Source of the DNA: Gammaproteobacteria bacterium
Lineage (GTDB): Bacteria; Pseudomonadota; Gammaproteobacteria; Pseudomonadales; Azotimanducaceae
DNA length: 46,129 nt
Assembly (NCBI GenBank): GCA_004357385.1
Contig: SMWF01000114.1
Span: forward strand, 1-46,129
Direction: 5' to 3'
The stretch's first letter is position 1. Every line of letters begins with the position of its first letter. Below are positions 33,946 through 44,220 of the stretch, in pieces. The position numbers and the translations under genes were made by a program. The notes below the pieces were generated by a model. The model searched no databases. It was not told the DNA's origin and saw only the letters and a list, made by a program, of their open reading frames with translations.

Positions 33946-35178
33946 TCATAGGAACGTCGTGGCCTTCTGTACTCCGGCAATCAGACGTTCGATGTCGTGT
34001 TCTGAATTATACAGGCTCAGAGACGCCCTGACTGTGCCGGGTATCCCGAGCCGCTGCATGAGCGGCATGGCGCAGTGGTGGCCCGCACGCACCGCGATGC
34101 CTTGCTGATCCAGCAGCGTGCCGATGTCCTGGGGATGCGCACCCTCCACCAGAAATGAAACCACTCCGGTCTTTGCCGCCGCGGTGCCCACCAGCGTTAC
34201 GCCTTCCACCTGGGCCAACCCGGATGTCGTCAACGCGAGCAACCTCGCTTCGTGCGCGGCCAGTTCATCGGGATCGATCGCGTTCAGGTAGTGGACTGCC
34301 GCGCCCAGGCCAATCGCGCCGGCGATATTCGGCGTTCCGGCCTCGAACTTGAATGGCAGGGTGTTGAAGGTTGTGTGGTCGATGCTGACCACTTCGATCA
34401 TTTCGCCGCCGCTCTGCCACGGCGGCATGGCCTCCAGCAGGGCTTCGCGACCATACAGCACGCCGATCCCCGTCGGACCAAACATCTTGTGGCCCGAGAA
34501 CGCGTAGAAATCGCAGTCCAGAGCCTGCACATCGACCGGCAGATGCGCCATGGCCTGGGCGCCGTCGAGTACCGTGACCGCCCCGGCGGCATGAGCCTTT
34601 TCGATCAGCCACCGGACCGGATTGATGGTGCCCAGGGCGTTGGAGACGTGACCGAACGCGACGATGCGGGTCTGCTCGCCGAGCTTGCGCTCGAAGTCGT
34701 CGAGGTCCAGTTCGCCTTCATCCGTGATGCCGCACGCCACCACGCGCGCGCCGGCACGTTGTGCCGCCAACTGCCAGGGCACGATGTTGGAGTGGTGCTC
34801 CATCTCGGTAATGAGGATTTCATCGCCGGGTGCGAGCACCGTGCCGGCGTAGCTGTAGGCGACCAGGTTGATGGCTTCGGTGGTGCCCCGGGTCCAGATG
34901 ACTTCGGCCGTGCTGCGCGCATTGATGCGCTCGCGCACGCATTCGCGCGCTGCCTCGAACATCCGGGTCGCACGCTCGCTCAAGGCGTGGGCGGCGCGAT
35001 GCACATTGGCATTGTGCTGCTGGTAGTACTCAGCGATCGCATCGATAACCGATTGCGGTTTCTGGGTGGTCGCCGCGCTGTCAAAGTAGGCGAGGGGATA
35101 CTTGCCCAGCTGCTGGTCGAGAATGGGGAAGTCGTTCCGCAGTGCCGCGAGATTGCTGGGCGATGCAGCTATGTTCAT
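33946..35178 (-). CDS. sufS: SufS, cysteine desulfurase
   Basis: SufS is a PLP enzyme that takes sulfur from cysteine. The start is ATG 35178, overlapping the sufD stop by ATGA, giving 410 residues; the frame extends upstream only within sufD. The PLP lysine is Lys231 in FSGHKMFGPTG, and the persulfide Cys is Cys369 in RAGHHCAMPLM. His128-His129 in TEMEHHSNIVPW and Asp205 in VLDGAQAM are the usual cofactor contacts. Length and order are typical of class II desulfurases. Confidence 0.95.
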   Translation of the reverse strand: MNIAASPSNLAALRNDFPILDQQLGKYPLAYFDSAATTQKPQSVIDAIAEYYQQHNANVHRAAHALSERATRMFEAARECVRERINARSTAEVIWTRGTTEAINLVAYSYAGTVLAPGDEILITEMEHHSNIVPWQLAAQRAGARVVACGITDEGELDLDDFERKLGEQTRIVAFGHVSNALGTINPVRWLIEKAHAAGAVTVLDGAQAMAHLPVDVQALDCDFYAFSGHKMFGPTGIGVLYGREALLEAMPPWQSGGEMIEVVSIDHTTFNTLPFKFEAGTPNIAGAIGLGAAVHYLNAIDPDELAAHEARLLALTTSGLAQVEGVTLVGTAAAKTGVVSFLVEGAHPQDIGTLLDQQGIAVRAGHHCAMPLMQRLGIPGTVRASLSLYNSEHDIERLIAGVQKATTFL

Positions 35179-36401
35179 GCGCCAGGGCCCCCGAGTTCGG
35201 CATCGAGCAACCGGCCGATCTGCTGGCCCAGCGAATTGTCGGGTAGACAATCGGCCAGAAATCCCTGCATCAGCAAGGCGCGAGCGGCCGCATCGGAAAT
35301 ACCTCGACTGCGCAGGTAGAAGAGCTGTTCAGCATCGATCTGGCCGACGGTCGCCCCGTGAGCGCATTGCACGTCGTCGGCGTAGATCTCAAGCTCGGGT
35401 TTGGTATTGATCTGAGCACTGCCGTCGATCTGAAGGTTCCGGTTGGTCAACCGCGCATCGGTATGCTGAGCCCCGGGATGGATGTGGATTCGGCCGTTGA
35501 ACGACAATCGTGACTTTCCGGACGCGATGCCGTGGATCCTCTGGCGACTCCTGCCATGTTGGCCGACGTGCTCGACCACTACCTGCTGGTCGAGCTTGTC
35601 CGCGTCCCGGGTCAGTTGCACCCCCTTGAGCTCGAAGTCGGCGCCATTGCCCGTCAGGCGAACGTGAAAGTCGTTTCGGTGGGGAGCGCCCCCCAGGCTG
35701 AAAGCGTCGAGCCGGTAGCATGCGTTGTCCTCGAGAACCACGCTGGTGAGTTGCCAGGCTGAACAGTCCGAACGGCCCTGCCAGCGCGTGTGGTGCAACG
35801 TCGAATCGGCGCCGAGGCGGATTTCCAGGACACGGTTGGCAACCACCGATTGGTGATGTTGTTCGAACAGCCGCAACTCGCTGCCTGGCTCCAGAATGAT
35901 CACCACCCGACTGCAGGTTGCGGTTTCGGCGCTGGTGAGGTTGAGCTGAAGCGTCGGCGTGACCCGGTGCCCAGCCGCAACGCGCACGACCAGGCCGTCC
36001 CGTATCAGGGCGGTATTCACGTGTACCAAGGGGTAGCGCACGACGTCCAGGCCGGCATTCAACTCCTTTAGATCGAGCGTAGACTCGGCCAGCCCAAGCG
36101 CCGACAGACCAGCGGGCAGCGCGCTGGTGTCGATATCGATCCCCGAGACAGGCACCACAAAGTGGTCGGCATCCGCAATCCTCAACGGTGCGTCGGGCAC
36201 GTCCATTGCACCGGGTTCCGGATCCGCAAGCGCGGTGTCGTAGAGCGATTCGATGGGGGTGTATTTGAAGGACTCGAGCTTGCCGGCGGGCAGTTCGTCG
36301 AGTTCCGCGGAGTTACGCAGCAAGGCCAGCGCCGGAGCCTGTACCGCCAGCGTCTGAACCCTGGTGGCCAACTCCTCGAGGAACAGCTCCCGCGCGGTCA
36401 T
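35175..36401 (-). CDS. sufD: SufD, Fe-S scaffold subunit
   Basis: SufD forms the SufBC2D scaffold complex. The start is ATG 36401, 1 nt past the sufC stop, giving 408 residues; a longer frame from 36509 lies in sufC. The protein shows the beta-helix core of the SufB/SufD family. It ends with IHIHPGAQHTDARLTNRNLQ, CAHGATVGQIDAEQLFYLRS and RGISDAAARALLMQGFLADC, including the conserved His used at the SufB-SufD cluster site (AHG). It overlaps sufS by 4 nt. Confidence 0.93.
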   Translation of the reverse strand: MTARELFLEELATRVQTLAVQAPALALLRNSAELDELPAGKLESFKYTPIESLYDTALADPEPGAMDVPDAPLRIADADHFVVPVSGIDIDTSALPAGLSALGLAESTLDLKELNAGLDVVRYPLVHVNTALIRDGLVVRVAAGHRVTPTLQLNLTSAETATCSRVVIILEPGSELRLFEQHHQSVVANRVLEIRLGADSTLHHTRWQGRSDCSAWQLTSVVLEDNACYRLDAFSLGGAPHRNDFHVRLTGNGADFELKGVQLTRDADKLDQQVVVEHVGQHGRSRQRIHGIASGKSRLSFNGRIHIHPGAQHTDARLTNRNLQIDGSAQINTKPELEIYADDVQCAHGATVGQIDAEQLFYLRSRGISDAAARALLMQGFLADCLPDNSLGQQIGRLLDAELGGPGA

Positions 36402-36402
36402 G

Positions 36403-37160
<758 letters not shown>

Positions 37161-37161
<1 letters not shown>

Positions 37162-38633
37162 CAGCCGATGGCACCCTCGAGACTGACCTCGAGCAACTTG
37201 CCCGCCTCAACTGCAAACTCCATCGGCAACTCGCGAAACACGTCCTTGCAGAATCCGTTGACGATCATGCTGATGGCCTTCTCGGCGTCGATCCCGCGCT
37301 GCTGGCAAAGAAACAACTGGTCATCGCTGACCTTGGAGGTCGAGGCTTCGTGCTCGATCACCGCTGTGGGGTTGCCGCTTTCGATGTACGGGAAGGTGTG
37401 TGCGCCGCAGGCGTCCCCGATCAGCAGGGAATCGCACTGGGTGTAGTTTCTAGCGCCCGTGGCGCTGGGCGACATGCGTACCAGACCGCGATAGCTGTTC
37501 TGGCTGTGCCCGGCACAGATGCCCTTGGAGATAATGGTACTTTTGGTGTTCCGGCCGAGATGCACCATCTTGGTGCCGGTATCGGCCTGCTGATAATTGT
37601 TGGTGAGCGCCACGGAGTAGAACTCACCCACGCTGTCGTCCCCGCGCAGCACGACGCTGGGATACTTCCAGGTGATGGCTGAGCCGGTCTCGACCTGGGT
37701 CCAGGAAATCTTCGATCGCGCACCCAGACAGGCACCGCGCTTGGTGACGAAATTGTAGATGCCGCCGCGTCCTTCGGCATCACCGGGATACCAGTTCTGC
37801 ACGGTCGAGTATTTGATCTCAGCATCGTCCAGCGCGATCAGTTCCACCACCGCCGCGTGCAACTGGTTCTCATCGCGTTGCGGTGCCGTGCAGCCCTCGA
37901 GATAGCTGACGTAGGCGCCTTCCTCCGCAATGATCAGGGTGCGCTCGAACTGCCCCGTGTTCTCGGCGTTGATCCGGAAATAGGTTGAAAGTTCCATCGG
38001 GGAGCGAACACCCTTCGGCAGGTAGACGAAGGAGCCATCACTGAACACCGCCGAGTTGAGGGTCGCATAGAAATTGTCGCGCATCGGCACCACGCTGCCG
38101 AGGTACTTGCGCACCAGTTCCGGATGGCTATGCACCGCTTCGGAGATCGAGCAGAAGATCACACCCGCTTCGGCGAGTTGCGCTTTGAAGGTGGTACCGA
38201 TGGATACGCTGTCGAATACCGCATCGACGGCAACGCCAGCCAGCATCCCCTGCTCGTGTAAGGGAATGCCGAGCTTTTCATAGGTGCGCAACAGCTCCGG
38301 ATCGACCTCGTCCAGCGACTGCGGCCGATCCATCTGACTCTTCGGTGCCGAGAAGTACGAAATGCTCTCGAAGTCGATCGGTGAAAAGTGCACGTGTGCC
38401 CATTCAGGCGGCGCCTGAGTACGCCAGTGACGGTAGGCATCCAGGCGCCATTCCAGCAGCCAGTCCGGCTCGTTCTTGCGTGCGGAGATGAATCGCACCA
38501 CATCTTCATCGAGGCCCGGCGGCAGTGTCTCGGATTCGATGTCCGTGACAAATCCAGCAGCGTACTCACGATCGACGTTACGCTCGAGAACGGCGTCGAG
38601 GGTATCAGCGTCTACGGTTCTGGGGTCGCTCAT
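37161..38633 (-). CDS. sufB: SufB, Fe-S scaffold subunit
   Basis: SufB is the site of nascent cluster assembly. Start at ATG 38633; a GTG two codons earlier (38639) is also possible. The 490-residue product has [20 protein letters not shown], then [20 protein letters not shown] and [20 protein letters not shown]. The last carries the Cys that receives sulfur in E. coli SufB (C254-like). Near the end [20 protein letters not shown] holds the Cys used at the SufB-SufD interface. It is first in the suf operon. No IscR or SufR gene precedes it, and the gap to the divergent gene is short. Confidence 0.95.
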
Positions 38634-38731
38634 GGGCACACGAACTCGGTCTGAAATTAGGCGGCAGATTGTACCGTTGTGAGCGCGCGAAATACCAGAC
38701 TAATTTAGTCGGGTATTATCGGGGATCGGCT

Positions 38732-39421
38732 GTGATTGCCCGCCAGTGGTGGGATCGGTACCATCGCGCGTTCCCTGAATACGTTGATTTGATGCCTAAA
38801 TTAGACCCGATGCCCGAACCCCATATGTACCAGGCGTATGGGATCTACCTGTTGGAAAACCAGCACCGCCTGATCCGCGGTTTGAAGCGCCTGTACACGC
38901 CTTCCGTGCACGGGACCAAGGCCTGGCGTTCGAGTTTCCTGCTGATGGACTACCTCGATCACTATCCGGCGCGCCGTGGCAGCCGGATCATGGAGATCGG
39001 CTGCGGTTGGGGCCCGGCGGCGGTCTATTGCGCGAAGCAATTGGACGCCAAAGTGACCGGCGTGGACATGGATAAAGACGTGTTCCCGTTTCTCGAGGTG
39101 CTGGCTGCACTGAACGGGGTGGAGGTTACACCGCTAAAACGTACGTTTCAGCAGCTCAAAGGCAGGGAACTCGGCGCGGCCAAACTGATTATCGGCTCAG
39201 ACATCTGCTTCTGGAACAACCTGGTGACCCCGTTGTTCAATCTGATCGGCCGCGCCTTTCAGAGCGGCTCGCGCCGCGTGGTGATCGCAGACCCGGGACG
39301 GCCCACGTTCTACGAGTTGTGTGATCGCTGCGCCAACCGATTCAACGTCACGCTTACGGGGTGGTATGCCGTGGAACCCAATCGGACCAGTGGAGAAATT
39401 CTAGAAATACGGCCGAAATAG
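38732..39421 (+). CDS. class I SAM-dependent methyltransferase
   Basis: The product has a Rossmann methyltransferase core with motif I SRIMEIGCGWGPAAVYCAKQ, then VTGVDMDKDVFPFLEVLAAL as the acidic loop and AKLIIGSDICFWNNL as motif IV. This resembles lysine methyltransferases of the ETFB-KMT/METTL group, but the substrate is not evident. I place the start at GTG 38732 because GGGGA lies just upstream. The frame opens at TTG 38669, and an ATG at 38792 is another option. It is divergent from sufB. Confidence 0.75.
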   Translation: MIARQWWDRYHRAFPEYVDLMPKLDPMPEPHMYQAYGIYLLENQHRLIRGLKRLYTPSVHGTKAWRSSFLLMDYLDHYPARRGSRIMEIGCGWGPAAVYCAKQLDAKVTGVDMDKDVFPFLEVLAALNGVEVTPLKRTFQQLKGRELGAAKLIIGSDICFWNNLVTPLFNLIGRAFQSGSRRVVIADPGRPTFYELCDRCANRFNVTLTGWYAVEPNRTSGEILEIRPK

Positions 39422-39444
39422 TTATATTAATCAATCAATTGAGG

Positions 39445-40113
39445 CTAGTTCAAAATAAATGACTTTAACTGGTCGGCCATGCTGTTGCACGCCGAGTGCT
39501 GGACCCTGGCGATGAACGGGATCGGCACCACAACGGCCGGCACGAAACTCGTTCCCGTGGCATCGGAACTGATCTTGCCCACCGACACGGCGTTCTTGAT
39601 GTCCCAGATCGACGCTTCGTAAGAGGCACCATCTTCCCAGGAGAGAAACCCGAAGCAACCGGCACCCGTGGCGGTGATGCTGCAGGTCATCGACCCGGCG
39701 GAATCGATACGTTCCGTGGAGCCTTCGATCCAGACCATGTAGCGAAGGCCAATCTCCGTCAACCGCTCAGCCAGCAGGGGCCGGCTCAGCATGCGCGGCA
39801 GGTCAGAAGTCTTCAACGGCGCGGTACGGGGTTCGAACCACGGGAAGAGTGAATCGACGAACTCGTCGTCACCGATGATCCCGAGCCCATCCTTGCCTCT
39901 GCCGAGTCGCTCGCTAACGCAGTCGACGAATTTGTCTTCGGTGGCGTCACGACCTTTGTGTCGCCGACCCAGAACGACAACCGACTCTTCCTTGCTCAGC
40001 CCGGTCGGCGACTCACGGACTTCCTGAATGGTACTGGTCACGCAACCACCGAGTGCGACGATTAACAGCCCGCAGCAGGCGGTGCTCAAGAGACTTCGCG
40101 TCGTGTCCATCAC
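39445..40113 (-). CDS. hypothetical lipoprotein, 222 aa
   Basis: The N terminus has a lipobox (LLIVALGGC, lipidated Cys at about 24). The mature part contains ESVVVLGRRHKGRDATEDKF, a GDDEFVDSLFPWFEPRTAPL segment and a C-terminal region rich in small residues (FVPAVVVPIPFIARVQHSAC). Cysteine pairs in the middle (MTCSITATGAGC) could be disulfide-bonded. I know no family. It is last in the envelope operon and overlaps the preceding lipoprotein gene by ATGA. Confidence 0.75.
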   Translation of the reverse strand: MMDTTRSLLSTACCGLLIVALGGCVTSTIQEVRESPTGLSKEESVVVLGRRHKGRDATEDKFVDCVSERLGRGKDGLGIIGDDEFVDSLFPWFEPRTAPLKTSDLPRMLSRPLLAERLTEIGLRYMVWIEGSTERIDSAGSMTCSITATGAGCFGFLSWEDGASYEASIWDIKNAVSVGKISSDATGTSFVPAVVVPIPFIARVQHSACNSMADQLKSFILN

Positions 40114-40781
40114 GAATCTGCTCCCCCTTCATCCACTTCGGCTTCGGGGGCCACCCCCGTCGTTCGGGCCGCCTGCGCTGCAAGCCAGGCTTTCAGCTCG
40201 GGCCGATCTCTGAATCTCAACGATATTTCGGCGGCCGCATCGCGCAAAGCCGTCATCGTCGCGTCTTCCAGCGCCGGTTCGTCTTTGTCCGAGAGCATCC
40301 CGTAGTCTTCCCGATTCGCCCTACCGTACGCCGGAAACTCCCACTCGACAATCAGTTCGCCCTGGTTGTCATACAAGCGCAGCCGGTACTTGATCCAGAC
40401 CTCATACAAATCGGAGCTGGTTTGGGAAGGGATCGAAATCTGGAAACCGATGATCGAGGGGACGAGCACCGCATCGAGATCCGGATGCACCTCCGTGGCC
40501 GAATCCACCTCGGTGACGCTTGAGAACATCGCCCCCAGGACATTGCGAAACAGCAGCGGCTGGACCAGCCCGAGTTTTACCTCCCAGGCACCATACCTTT
40601 CAATTTCTTCGACATGCAGATAGCTGGTCAGCTCCTCGTCCAGGACGAGCCCCATGTCGATATCGGTCACTTCAACCAGCGGTGTGGGAAAGTCGCTGTC
40701 TTTGAATTCGACGATGGCGCCCGCGCATCCGCCAAGCAGCGTGGCCAACCAGGGCAGCATCCAGGCTGTTTTTCGGCTCAC
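40110..40781 (-). CDS. hypothetical lipoprotein, 223 aa
   Basis: The lipobox LATLLGGC gives a lipidated Cys near residue 19. The mature part is mostly strand-like with motifs VEVTDIDMGLVLDEELTSYL and YEVWIKYRLRLYDNQGELIV. The C-terminal tail is Ala/Glu-rich. I do not recognise it. It follows the vWA gene at 40826 by 44 nt and is coupled to the next lipoprotein by ATGA, so both probably act with the motor-like proteins encoded upstream. Confidence 0.75.
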   Translation of the reverse strand: MSRKTAWMLPWLATLLGGCAGAIVEFKDSDFPTPLVEVTDIDMGLVLDEELTSYLHVEEIERYGAWEVKLGLVQPLLFRNVLGAMFSSVTEVDSATEVHPDLDAVLVPSIIGFQISIPSQTSSDLYEVWIKYRLRLYDNQGELIVEWEFPAYGRANREDYGMLSDKDEPALEDATMTALRDAAAEISLRFRDRPELKAWLAAQAARTTGVAPEAEVDEGGADS

Positions 40782-40825
40782 CTCGTCCTCAATCCAGTAA
40801 CGGCCGGACAGTAGACCTCGAAAGC

Positions 40826-41827
40826 CTACTGAAATTCCGCCAATCCAACAAAGGTCCCGTTGTTCCGTCTTGTAAGTTCGCGCATCAGCGCGGCGAAGCG
40901 GTAAAGCGTGGCCTGCCGGTTGGGCGCGGCCTGAAACAGGGTCGGAAACCCTATGGCGTGAATGCGCACCGGCCGCCGCCCGGACGCATCCGGCGCGTTG
41001 ATGCGATCCACCGTATTCACGACCTGTTCGATGGATCGCCCGGTGAAGTCGTCGCCGAACACATACACGCTGATCCGCTTGTCCGGATCGGAATATGTCT
41101 GAACCGCGCGCTGGATCCCCTCGACCGGGCTCGAGTTGCTGAACGGGTTCCAGGTGCGCAAGCGCTCCATGATCGCGCGCCGACGCGCGCGCGAATCCGG
41201 AATCCAGCGTCCTGCATAACGCGGGAACATGTAGTCACCCATGTCGTTCATCACCTGGATGCCTATGACCTCCGGATAGATCGCCAGCGTTTCGGAAACC
41301 TTCTGCATTACGCGCTGCCAGGCGAAGTTGAACATGCTGCCGGAGGTGTCGATGACGAAGATAATGTACTCGCTGTCGACGGTAATTCCGGCAATGGTGT
41401 TGTCGGTCCGCTGAAAACCTGTCCCCAGCAATCGTTCCATCTCGTCGGTCAGGGACTGTTTGGCGCTGGCCAGCTGGCTCTGTTCAGCGATGTCGTCATC
41501 GGCTTTGTCCTTTGTGGCTGCATACTGTCCCAGGATGATGCTGAGTTCGCGTTGCAGCTGCGCAAGCTGTTGCAGCTCCTTAGTGAGTTCCCGCTGAGCA
41601 TCATTCAGTTCCCGGGTCAGCACCTTGGTTTGACCTCGGATCTCGAAGATGGCGTCGCGCCGCATCTCCACCACCCCGTTGAGCCGCACCATCGATTGTT
41701 CCAGCAACACCGGTTCTACGGTCTTGGTAATCATCAGCAGCAGAATCACCGCTCCGAAGCCGCAGCAGATCACGTCCAGGAAGGACATGCTGAATTCCGC
41801 GATCGGTCGGCGCCTTTCGCGCTTCAT
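40826..41827 (-). CDS. TolR-like membrane helix plus coiled coil plus vWA domain (second paralogue)
   Basis: The start is ATG 41827, overlapping the preceding gene by ATGA; a longer frame from 41884 lies inside it. The 333-residue product has a short cytoplasmic N terminus and one membrane helix, about 16-35 (SFLDVICCGFGAVILLLMIT), with Asp18 at the position of the proton-carrying Asp of TolR/ExbD. A coiled coil spans about 60-135. A von Willebrand A domain follows with the MIDAS motif DTSGS at 160-164 and a later TF-type region (ISVYVFGDDFTGRS). The vWA domain would lie in the periplasm and could bind a partner through a metal. It is paralogous to the gene just upstream. Confidence 0.85.
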   Translation of the reverse strand: MKRERRRPIAEFSMSFLDVICCGFGAVILLLMITKTVEPVLLEQSMVRLNGVVEMRRDAIFEIRGQTKVLTRELNDAQRELTKELQQLAQLQRELSIILGQYAATKDKADDDIAEQSQLASAKQSLTDEMERLLGTGFQRTDNTIAGITVDSEYIIFVIDTSGSMFNFAWQRVMQKVSETLAIYPEVIGIQVMNDMGDYMFPRYAGRWIPDSRARRRAIMERLRTWNPFSNSSPVEGIQRAVQTYSDPDKRISVYVFGDDFTGRSIEQVVNTVDRINAPDASGRRPVRIHAIGFPTLFQAAPNRQATLYRFAALMRELTRRNNGTFVGLAEFQ

Positions 41828-42912
41828 GGCCAGTCGTCCGAGGGCGCGATAAATGCCCCGCCGCTGATCTGGGCCAGGTCCCAATACGCCGCGGCCGCTA
41901 GCGGATCGCCCTCCATCGGGAAGAGAATCACGTTGACCGGGATGTTGGGTGGAATCCGACTAATCGCGTCACGGAACAGGGACATACGTTGGCGACCCGA
42001 GACTGTACTGCCGCGTGGCTTCCGGGTGCCCTGGGTTGGGAGGCTGTCGATGATCAGGTAGACGTTGTCGGGCAGGGGTGAAAGGTCACCGAGCGCAATC
42101 GCCAAGTTCTCGAGGCTGGTTCCTCCAGAAGGGATGATCTCTTTGAACGCTTCGATGGAGTCGTTCAACGCGTCGGCATCCGACACCTCCAGCCAGCCGC
42201 CGGCCGATTCCGGAAGCATCGGCTTCGCTTCGGTGTTGAAGCCGATGATCTGAAACTCGCTGTCCAACGGCAGCTGGGCAGACAGCCACTCCACGGTGGC
42301 AATCGTTCGTTGCCACTTGGGCGCGGCGCGCTGGCGCACTTCGTCCATGTTGCGACGTCGAATGACGTTCACGATCGTATCGTCAAGCATGCTCGCCGAG
42401 ATATCGACCGCGATCAGAATCCTCGCGCCGCCGATCTTCATGCCGGTGAGGTATTGCCGATCGCCCTCGCCGACGAACACTCGCACATTGCTGCCCTCGT
42501 CTTCTTCCGCTTCGGCCTGGAGACGTTCGACATCCTTTTCACGTGCTTCGAGATCGGTCTTCAACTGGTTCAGGTGTTCTATCCGCGCCAGGGTTTCGGC
42601 CTGCATCAGCGTCAGTTCGTCGCGGCGCGTGTCCAACGTGTCGGTAATCGTCAAGCGGCGTTGCTGCGCGTTTTCAATCCGTTTGCGGGTTGCCTCGATG
42701 GCTTGGCGAATCTCGGCCAGGTTCAGGTCACCGGTTTCGACTTCGTAGTCCAGTCTGCGGATCTCGGAGAGCGCGTCCCGATTGACGTTCTGGAACTCCA
42801 CCTCGGTTGCGTGGTTGATGATCAGAAAGACCAGGATCACCGCACCAAAGCCGCACGACATGACATCGAGGAACGCCAACGAGAAGGTGTCGAAGCGTTT
42901 ACGCGCCATCAT
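41824..42912 (-). CDS. TolR-like membrane helix plus coiled coil plus vWA domain (first paralogue)
   Basis: The 362-residue product has the same plan as its downstream neighbour. One membrane helix, about 14-32 (FLDVMSCGFGAVILVFLII), carries Asp16 at the TolR/ExbD Asp position. A long coiled coil spans about 45-140 with Glu/Arg/Leu heptads. A von Willebrand A domain has MIDAS residues DISAS at 170-174. Both paralogues share the unusual FLDVxxCGFGAVIL helix, so they arose by duplication. Two similar B-type subunits would fit a dimer inside one TolQ pentamer. It overlaps the actin/Hsp70-like gene by 14 nt. Confidence 0.85.
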   Translation of the reverse strand: MMARKRFDTFSLAFLDVMSCGFGAVILVFLIINHATEVEFQNVNRDALSEIRRLDYEVETGDLNLAEIRQAIEATRKRIENAQQRRLTITDTLDTRRDELTLMQAETLARIEHLNQLKTDLEAREKDVERLQAEAEEDEGSNVRVFVGEGDRQYLTGMKIGGARILIAVDISASMLDDTIVNVIRRRNMDEVRQRAAPKWQRTIATVEWLSAQLPLDSEFQIIGFNTEAKPMLPESAGGWLEVSDADALNDSIEAFKEIIPSGGTSLENLAIALGDLSPLPDNVYLIIDSLPTQGTRKPRGSTVSGRQRMSLFRDAISRIPPNIPVNVILFPMEGDPLAAAAYWDLAQISGGAFIAPSDDWP

Positions 42913-44215
42913 CCACTCGGATCAGCAGCAACGCATGTTCGCCGATGCGCAGCACATCACCCCGACGAAGGGCCCGCCGTTCCTCCAGGGCATCCGGGGG
43001 ATCGTCGTTCAGCCGCAGGTCGGTTCCCGATCGCGCTCGCACCACCAGACCTTCGGTGGTGTTCAACAACTGGATCTGACCATCGGGGAATTCCGGACCC
43101 AGCTCCCGATCGGCGAATGTCTGCGCCGTCAGCGTAAGCCCATCACCGATCGCAATCCCGACGCCATCGAATACCACATGGGTCGGGGCCGCGCGGGGCA
43201 AGCTGCTGGCGGGCGCGTCGGTACCGGTGGCGCAGGGCAGGCGAGTGACAAAGCGCAGTGCGTCGGCGCCGGATCGAATCAGGTCCAGGTGTCGCCGAAT
43301 ACCCGCTATCACATCATTGGGTTCAAGCTGAGTGACTGCGTGTCCACTGGCGAGGAGATATTCGCTGAGCCCGGGCAGCTTCGCTGCCCGGTGCGATAGA
43401 ATGCATGAGGTACCCTCGTCCAGCACCCGGTCGAGCAACCGGTAGCGCAGCCGGGCTTTCTCCACGAGTGCCTTGGCGCTTACGCCGGTACGCCGCACGC
43501 TGCCTTGATGTTCGATTTCGATCGTCAGCTCTGCAAGGTGCGCACCCTCCTCAGCCCAGAGGTAAATGCGGTCGTAGAGCTGCTGTTCCGTCTCGGCGAT
43601 GCGTAACGGGTCGAAGCGGGTTTCCGTGACGAACCGGTCCGCAATCACGTTCACCCACGCGTCGAGCAGTGAGGACAGGCCGAGTTCCGCGACGTCGGCG
43701 GTCGAACGTCGAGCCAGTTCGGTATCAGCTTCCATCGTCGTCAAGGTAGCGCAGTGCAGCGACACGTCGATGTGCACCGACCGGTTCGGCACCGGATGCG
43801 CAATGCTTGCCGCCACTGCGGAATCGACCAACCCGGTAATGGGCGTGTTCAGCTCCTGGGCGACGCCGAGCAGCAGACCCAACTGGTCGCTGGTTGTCGT
43901 TCCAGCCACCGCAAGGATCAATTCGTCATCGGACTCGAATGCGGCCTCGTCCAACAGTTCTTTCAGGTGGCGATAGACCAGGTCGGCGTGGTTGGCGACG
44001 TTGGGTCCGCGCATTGCGAGGGGATCCATGCTCAACCGATGCCAGAACTGATTGTTGGCCTGGCGGGGATGCAGGCGAAACTCTCTGCGGGCCGCATCGC
44101 CCAGCAACAGCTGTGATTGGGTGACAATCGCAAATCCGGGGCTCTCGGCGGCGACCTCCAGATCGCGGAACAGCCGCAATCCAGAGTCGTTCAGGTCGAG
44201 CGCGAAGATCGTCAT
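42899..44215 (-). CDS. actin/Hsp70-fold ATPase-like protein with FHA-like C terminus
   Basis: The 438-residue product begins MTIFALDLNDSGLRLFRDLE, then QSQLLLGDAARREFRLHPRQ, a layout of Hsp70/actin-fold proteins (DxNxxG phosphate loop, then GxAA). ELILAVAGTTTSDQLGLLLG and GLVDSAVAASIA resemble the second phosphate and connect regions. The C-terminal 95 residues end with LRRGDVLRIGEHALLLIRV, the usual end of an FHA domain. Several nucleotide-site residues are not obvious, so ATP binding is uncertain. It is 5 nt after the TolQ-like gene. An FHA end suggests phosphothreonine sensing inside the cell. Confidence 0.6.
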   Translation of the reverse strand: MTIFALDLNDSGLRLFRDLEVAAESPGFAIVTQSQLLLGDAARREFRLHPRQANNQFWHRLSMDPLAMRGPNVANHADLVYRHLKELLDEAAFESDDELILAVAGTTTSDQLGLLLGVAQELNTPITGLVDSAVAASIAHPVPNRSVHIDVSLHCATLTTMEADTELARRSTADVAELGLSSLLDAWVNVIADRFVTETRFDPLRIAETEQQLYDRIYLWAEEGAHLAELTIEIEHQGSVRRTGVSAKALVEKARLRYRLLDRVLDEGTSCILSHRAAKLPGLSEYLLASGHAVTQLEPNDVIAGIRRHLDLIRSGADALRFVTRLPCATGTDAPASSLPRAAPTHVVFDGVGIAIGDGLTLTAQTFADRELGPEFPDGQIQLLNTTEGLVVRARSGTDLRLNDDPPDALEERRALRRGDVLRIGEHALLLIRVDDGA

Positions 44216-44220
44216 GTGTG

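Noticed and set aside
38639-38731. Fur/IscR-type operator between sufB and the methyltransferase
   Set aside because: The divergent gap is short and no convincing palindrome matching an iron-sulfur regulator was found.
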